Origin: Halichondria panicea
Lineage: Eukaryota; Porifera; Demospongiae; Suberitida; Halichondriidae
DNA length: 64,000 nt
Assembly: GCF_963675165.1 (NCBI RefSeq)
Contig: NC_087379.1
Span: 4,481,442 to 4,545,441, forward strand
Direction: 5' to 3'
Position numbers and translations under genes: made by a program. Below are positions 58,532-64,000 of this stretch, one piece after another. Below the pieces are notes generated by a model, which saw only the letters and a program-made list of their open reading frames with translations, ran no database searches and was not told the origin of the DNA. The first letter of the stretch is position 1. Each line of letters opens with the position of its first letter.

Positions 58532-59556
58532 TTTCTAGCTTGCTATCTACGCGCACGCACAGACTAGACCCCCGTCTGCTGATCGATTTTTTATAAACAT
58601 TTACAGTGAGATTGAGAATCACGAGGGCTTTGACTAGTGGGCGTGGCCCGAACCTTCAATGAGGTTAGGCTCCACCCAACTACCAGAAGCCATAGATAAA
58701 AGAGTTACAGCTCATCCATGATACTACTATCCATCCTGCACCAGCGCAGCACCATTGCACCAGGTCACCCATAATTACTGTATCTATGTACCCCCATAGA
58801 TACTATAAATTACTAGTATATCTATGTACCACCAGTGCAGTACTAGACTAGTAACTAGTCAATCTAGTAGAGCTCTAGAGTCCAGAGCTCTAGAGTCTAT
58901 ACCTGGTATTCCTTTTTCAGTCTACTACCAGACTGAATAACCTAGTCCTTGCTTAGTAAATGTAGCATAATTTTGAGCATAATTAGAAAACCAAATACCT
59001 AGGCATGTTTTTGGGTGAGAATAAGAGCACCTTTACTGATTAGAATATAATTATAATAGGCAGGCTTTGGAAACACAGGTCATGCAGTATCGGAGTCATG
59101 CAGTACGTATAAACATCTGTAGGCACTAGGTGTTCCGGGTATTTTCTCATATTGAAATAGTGGATACCGTAATAATTATCACCCATGCAGTTGACATACT
59201 ATAGCAATATCCATTAACCTTAATAGAGTATTACGTGTGACCATAATGTTGATATTGGATTCTGTGTAGATTGGATCGACACATGCACTTGTGGTTGTAC
59301 TAGGAACAGATTGTATGGAGAAAAAGCACTAGATGAGCTTCTTACGCCATAATAATTATGCTGTGCTCAATGGAACATCTAGCAGTGTATGGGTTTGTGG
59401 CAAACTATTTCATGGCCTCTGATTCAATCAAAGTGCTTGATGAATCCATATAATTATACCGAGTAATCCATTCCTGAAATGTTGTGTGACATTCCTTCAG
59501 GACTTGTGTACATGCAGTCACTTAGCCACAAGTCTAGACTGATATATGGAAATAGG
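58532..59556. promoter_or_regulatory. Divergent intergenic region between NCKAP1 and the multicopper oxidase gene
   Basis: About 1 kb separates the two start regions. No TATA box is seen near the NCKAP1 ATG. A direct repeat, agagctctagagtc, occurs twice at about 58869-58896. No coding feature was found. Confidence 0.45.
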
Positions 59557-59564
59557 TATAAAAG
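59557..59564 (+). promoter_or_regulatory. TATA box of the multicopper oxidase gene
   Basis: tataaaag lies about 180 bp upstream of the signal-peptide ATG (59745). Confidence 0.5.
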
Positions 59565-59744
59565 AAGAACAAGCTCCAGAAAGCACTGTATATATATAGA
59601 TCTATGTAATTATGCATCAGTGGTGCATGAAATAGTTGCTGGACCAAATGGTTTTTGGATCTACCCCTGGCAACAAGTATAAGCTTATCAGTGACTGTGT
59701 AGCTATTGAAACTAAATCCCTCCGAACTTTTGCAACTGCGAAGT

Positions 59745-62700
59745 ATGATTAAGCTGTGCATTATTGCAACTATTTGTGTTGCTTTTGCCTTTGGAAGACA
59801 CATACCCGGGGCCAAGTCAGGCGAGTCACCCAATGCTCAGACAAGCTCTAAACATGCAACTCACAAACTCCAACCCGTGCAGACAAACCGTTGAGAAGGA
59901 AACTTGATGACATGTTGGTGCGAGACATTAATGCGGCTGCAAATATGCAAGACATGGGAAATACAAGTGAGTCTTTGTGGATTGTTTGCTACCGTTAGGA
60001 AAGCATGTTTGCATGTTTGCATATTTAATTCCTCACGTTAAATTTGTTGCACCTGTCCAGTCAGTGCATGCATGCACATGCGGATGCATGCATTCTATAT
60101 GCATTCATTATAATTACCCCGTGCGTGCGTAGCGCGCAGCAGGGGTAGAGTGATTGGTGTGTGTGTGTGTGTGTGTACACATGTGTGGACACAAAAATGA
60201 GCTGTTTGAGCAAACTATATAGACACTTTCATGGCTTGTTGTAGTTGATAGGCGATTTTCAAAGGCAACAAAAAAACACTGTTTTGTAATCATTAATTGC
60301 TTTATAGATCACAATCATTTCCCATTCACAAGCATCCCCATATAATGATAATAGTCATTACGGTAAAATTAATGTATCCGTTTTTCTACTGTGCGCGTCC
60401 AATGAAACTCAACGCACGGGGTGAATGCTCTATGAGCATCTTGTTTATTATGCACTTTCTATGAATCCCCTGTGCAGTGTCACAGAACACTGTAGATATG
60501 GCATCAACTCAGCAGCAACATGGTGATGCAGAAATTGATCCTCAGAAAATCTTTAAAATGTTGCAGCAATTTGATGTGTTGTTGCAAAACTCAGAAACTG
60601 CTGATCGTCCAGAGAATGACCATTCACCTGGACAAACTGAAAAGCAAAGTACTGGCTCTCAAGACCACAACTATCCCAGTCCGCTTCCTAATCAAAACTC
60701 CGATAATGAACCTCTAGATCCAGAAGTACCTCGAATTGAACAATCCAAAGGTATTAGGGAAAGGGTCAACCATAGGCTCGAGGGTGGCCCCTTAATTGAG
60801 CATACCGTATAGCAGGTAATTTTTGTCGGGTGAAAAGCTTGAAAATGGTGATTTTCGGATTATAATTATTACGATTTCATCACATGCATGCACTAGCTGT
60901 ATTCCATGCATTCTACAGTGGAACCCCTCTATAACGGACACCTTTGGGGAACAATGTTTTGGCCTTTATACAGAGGTGGCCTTTGTTGAGAGGTTATTTT
61001 GTACACAAACTGTTCATTTGAAACCTGGGTGCCTGGCAGTTATATAGCAACTGGCCTTTATTCGGAGGTGGTTGTTAACAGAGGTTCCACTGTAGTAAAC
61101 CACGTCTAAAGGTTTTTGTGGGGAAATGTTTGTCGAGGTCAGCGTGCCCATGAAACTGCAACGAATTTTTACCCAACGAAAATTATCTGCTACCATATAT
61201 ATATAGTGTTGCGGCCAAAAATATTGCTATTATTGATTAAACGCCGTTATTTAAATGAGATTGTACAGGCCTCGAATAACGGCCAATAATTAATTGTGCG
61301 ATACAATGACTGCTCGCATAAATGCAGTACAGAAGCGACTAAGTGCTTGCAAACCGCAGTGCTGTACTGCGTATAACACATGTAACGATTTAACCACTTA
61401 GTGGACTCTGCATAAAATTATGTGGGGAAATGCGGTCATAGCCACTTACAAAACGCGATCCCCATAGTCAGCCACTCCTTCTCTTATTTATGGGCTCCTG
61501 GTTAGTACCACCCATAGATTTCCATTACGTAATGGTATAGCGCCTAAGTTTTGAGGTAAACATTGTATAATAACCCAGTACCGGTTAGATTGACCTCGAA
61601 TTACCTCGAAATGTTTGGTTGCGGAATTTTTTAATTTTGGTAGTAAAGCATTATTATTTTATTCTCTAATTCTTGAACTGTTGTGGTTAATCCTCTAATC
61701 AGGGGCGTAGGGAGGGGGAGGGCTTTGGGGGCTGGAGCCCCCCCTTTCTCTGCAAAAACTACACTAAGAGCCCCACCTTCTCTGATGAGTCTTCAGCCTG
61801 GGAATTACTGGTATAGATTAGTGGCAGATAAACAGCATGTCCAAGAGCTAGCTATACTATACTAGTAACTTTGATTCTTTAGTGCAACTAAGCTAGCTAG
61901 CTACGGCTAGCTAGCTAGCTTTAGCAGTATTATTAATTGAAGCAAGGTGTGGCTATTTCTTGCACATGCGCAATGAGTCATTAATTAGGGGGTGTGGCTT
62001 CCGGTCACCGGAATTTTCGGCGCTCCGCGCCAAGTAGTTTCTGGCGCGCCCCCCCTTCCTCAAATTCCTGCCTACGCCCCTGCTAATGTATTGATCCTAG
62101 CTCTTTTTTGTTTTTCATATAGGGTGTATCTCGACGTTTCTTATAGCTGCTCAATCTGGAAATAAGGACTATGCTGGTTTCTCATCTAAATACATGGGTG
62201 GCCACACACATCTCATCTACCTCACGCTTGGAGACGGACGAGTAGTACCAGGCAACTTACCTAGTCCAGCACACAGAAATACACCTTACAGGCAAAACCT
62301 AAACTTTCGAAGCACTTTTATCAACGAATGTGTTGTCCCTACTGATATTGTTCAAGTGAAACTTGTAGCCGGTGGTAATGATGGTTGGTATATAGCCTTG
62401 ATTTCCATCTCCCTCCTAAATGATAACGGAGTCTTCTCTGAGCTTACAAACGATTCTCGGTTCAGTAAATGGTTGGACAAAAATAAAGCTTTCAACTATC
62501 CCTACGATGCTACACAACATATACTGACACTAGTTCATCCCGCTGCCCCTACTATAGATACACCTCTATGTGGCTACGGTACTGCTATATGCGAGTGTAA
62601 GGAATCTGCTTCTAAGTGTGTGCTTAGTCTTGAGGTTGACGAACTTATGACTTTCACCAGCTATCAAAAATATGGAGTTAGTCCAGAGGATGGACTATTT

Positions 62701-64000
62701 GTTCGTGGAATGCAAGGAGTACTGTACAGCATTGATGAAGACTCGGGCTTACCTGTACCTCAGCCGACGAGTAGACTTTGTGGCGATACGTGGAATTCAA
62801 AAAACTGTACAGAACCTCTCTTTGTTGATGGGAGCATTTATCGGGTGGTATTTGGCGTGAATGGTTTAATTCCTGGACCGACTATCGTTGTGCACGAAAA
62901 TCAAGATGTAGTTATCAATGTGTACAATAATATGTCTTCTGAAGGTGAGTCTAAGATACATTGTGTGTACCACAAATCTATTTATACGGTATAAATTGTC
63001 TAGGCGTATAAATGTAAATAATAGCCCTAATCCAAGCCATGCATGTTTCATTCCCAGGTATTTCGATTCACTGGCATGGAATGAATCAGAGAAACTCACC
63101 GTGGATGGATGGAGTGGGTCAAATAACTCAATGTCAGATAGGACCTTCCTCTAGCTACTCCTATGAGTTCACTGCTAGCCCATCAGGTTCCTTCTGGTAC
63201 CATTCTCACAGTGGAGCACAGCGCACACAGGCCGTGTATGGTGCCTTTATTGTTAGAGAGCGACCTGCCAAGCTAGCCAGAATCAAGAGCCTGTTACTGA
63301 ACTATGAGGTTGGCGACTTTAGAGATTTACCGGGACACTCAATATCCTTTCTTGAATGGCAGCATGAAAGTTCTCTAGATAGCTTTCTTCAACTGAATGC
63401 AGGTCCAATATTCTTTCCAAAGGCGGCTTCCAGCGCATTTCTAGATGATTGTACAAAGCGATATCAACCTACAAGGAGTATGGACCTGGCAGAAGTTGGA
63501 TCAGTTCCTTTTTACTCAGGCCTCCTAAACGGCCGAGGCAGACACATAGATGTTCCGTACAGTCAGACCAGACTCAGTGTTTTCACTGTCGAGAAAGGCA
63601 GTAGCTATCGTTTCCGATTGATTGGCTCACAGGGACTTTTTTCTTTTAAGTTCTGGATTGATGGCCACAAGTTGACGGTTGTAGCTACTGACGGATTTTG
63701 GATCATTCCAAAAAAAAATGTGGACTTCATCATAGTTCATTCAGGAGAACGATACGATTTCATTCTCAATGCCGATCAATCAACAAAGAACTATTGGATA
63801 AGAGCTGAGACTCTCGAAATTAATCCTAAAGGTGGTCCCCCTTATCGATCATTGGGGAATTCTGCTGAGGGAATATTGCAATACATAGAGCCAGGAAACG
63901 TGGCTGATGTTATTAGATCCACAGAATACGAAGAAATCAAACTCAGTTCACCAGAAATTCAGTGTTCTCAAGCAAATAGTTGTATTGCAGTGAATTGTCC
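59745..64000 (+). CDS. Multicopper oxidase (laccase-like) with PLAT-like N-terminal region, partial
   Basis: Exons: 59745-59966, 60478-60750, 62123-62944 and 63058 to the window end; all introns are phase 1. Exon 1 starts with a signal peptide (MIKLCIIATICVAFAFG). Exon 2 is low complexity and Gln-rich. Exon 3 has a PLAT/LH2-like beta region (VQVKLVAGGNDGWYIALISI ... KWLDKN), a cysteine-rich linker (CGYGTAICECKESASKC) and the start of cupredoxin domain 1 (VNGLIPGPTIVV). Exon 4 carries copper motif HWHGM and WYHSHSGAQ, typical of type 2/3 copper ligands, then cupredoxin domain 2 (VEKGSSYRFRLIG). The C-terminal copper motifs lie beyond the window. The signal-peptide frame hits TGA at 59892-59894, while the frame that joins exon 2 (RADKPLRRKLDD...) is another one, so exon 1 has an apparent 1-bp shift or an unseen splice. 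Expected role: secreted oxidation of phenolic or metal substrates. Confidence 0.85.
60116..60423. mobile_element. MITE-like element in multicopper oxidase intron 1
   Basis: accccgtgcgtgcg at the left is inverted as caacgcacggggt at the right (about 11-bp TIR). It contains a (gt)n run. It fills most of the 511-bp intron. Confidence 0.55.
60916..61092. mobile_element. Pogo/Tc1-like MITE with TA target site in intron 2
   Basis: cagtggaacccctctataac at the left is inverted as gttaacagaggttccactg at the right. The 177-bp element is flanked by TA on both sides, as expected for Tc1/mariner-pogo. Confidence 0.8.
61700..62082. mobile_element. MITE family E, fresh copy in intron 2, TSD ctaat
   Basis: caggggcgtagggagg at the left is inverted as cctacgcccctg at the right, flanked by ctaat on both sides (61695-61699 and 62083-62087). 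About 383 bp. It ends 40 bp before the exon 3 acceptor. A (gctag)n run lies inside at about 61892-61920. Confidence 0.78.

Overview
This is a nuclear DNA window from an animal, most likely a sponge (demosponge); that assignment is an inference. The evidence is an AT-rich background, short spliced introns with GT-AG ends, TATA-type promoters, a clear metazoan NCKAP1/Nap1 gene with 27 readable exons, a filamin/NHL protein of the TRIM2/3/71 type (such genes are numerous in sponges), and dense small inverted-repeat elements. No bacterial, phage, CRISPR or organellar features were seen.

Layout. 1-7.5 kb: the edge of an unknown minus-strand gene (1-238), then almost entirely MITE-like elements, two of them with perfect 8- and 9-bp target-site duplications. 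7.5-26.4 kb and 31.2-48.5 kb are two direct copies of one segmental duplication (period about 23.0 kb) separated by 4.7 kb of repeat-rich spacer. Each copy carries, in order, the 5' end of a HELZ-like CCCH zinc-finger gene (-), a small conserved ORF of unknown function (-), a TRIM-NHL-like gene (+), exons 10-27 of NCKAP1 (-), and an intronless gene for a secreted cysteine-rich, probably surface-anchored protein (+). Only copy 2 joins to NCKAP1 exons 1-9 (53.5-58.5 kb), so the complete NCKAP1 gene spans 36297-58531 and copy 1 is 5'-truncated. Intron 9 of the full gene (about 9.9 kb) hosts two cysteine-rich genes on the opposite strand (46.1 and 51.5 kb) and a probable decayed remnant of another near 53.0 kb. 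59.6-64.0 kb: a divergent multicopper oxidase (laccase-like) gene with a PLAT-like N-terminal region, running off the window.

Functional picture. NCKAP1 is a scaffold subunit of the WAVE regulatory complex that drives Arp2/3 actin assembly. The other genes have no evident functional link to it; they are neighbours, nested genes or passengers of the duplication. In both copies the TRIM-NHL and HELZ-like genes are broken, but by different lesions, so the copies decayed (or were mis-sequenced) independently. The NCKAP1 exons remain open in both. A 4.5-kb core (about 13.9-18.4 kb) is nearly identical and indel-free between copies, whereas the flanks carry many indels and copy-specific insertions. 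The cysteine-rich coding sequence of copy 2 resembles the third gene more than its duplication partner, which suggests gene conversion. An assembly artefact (stitched haplotypes) must be excluded before biological conclusions are drawn from the duplication.
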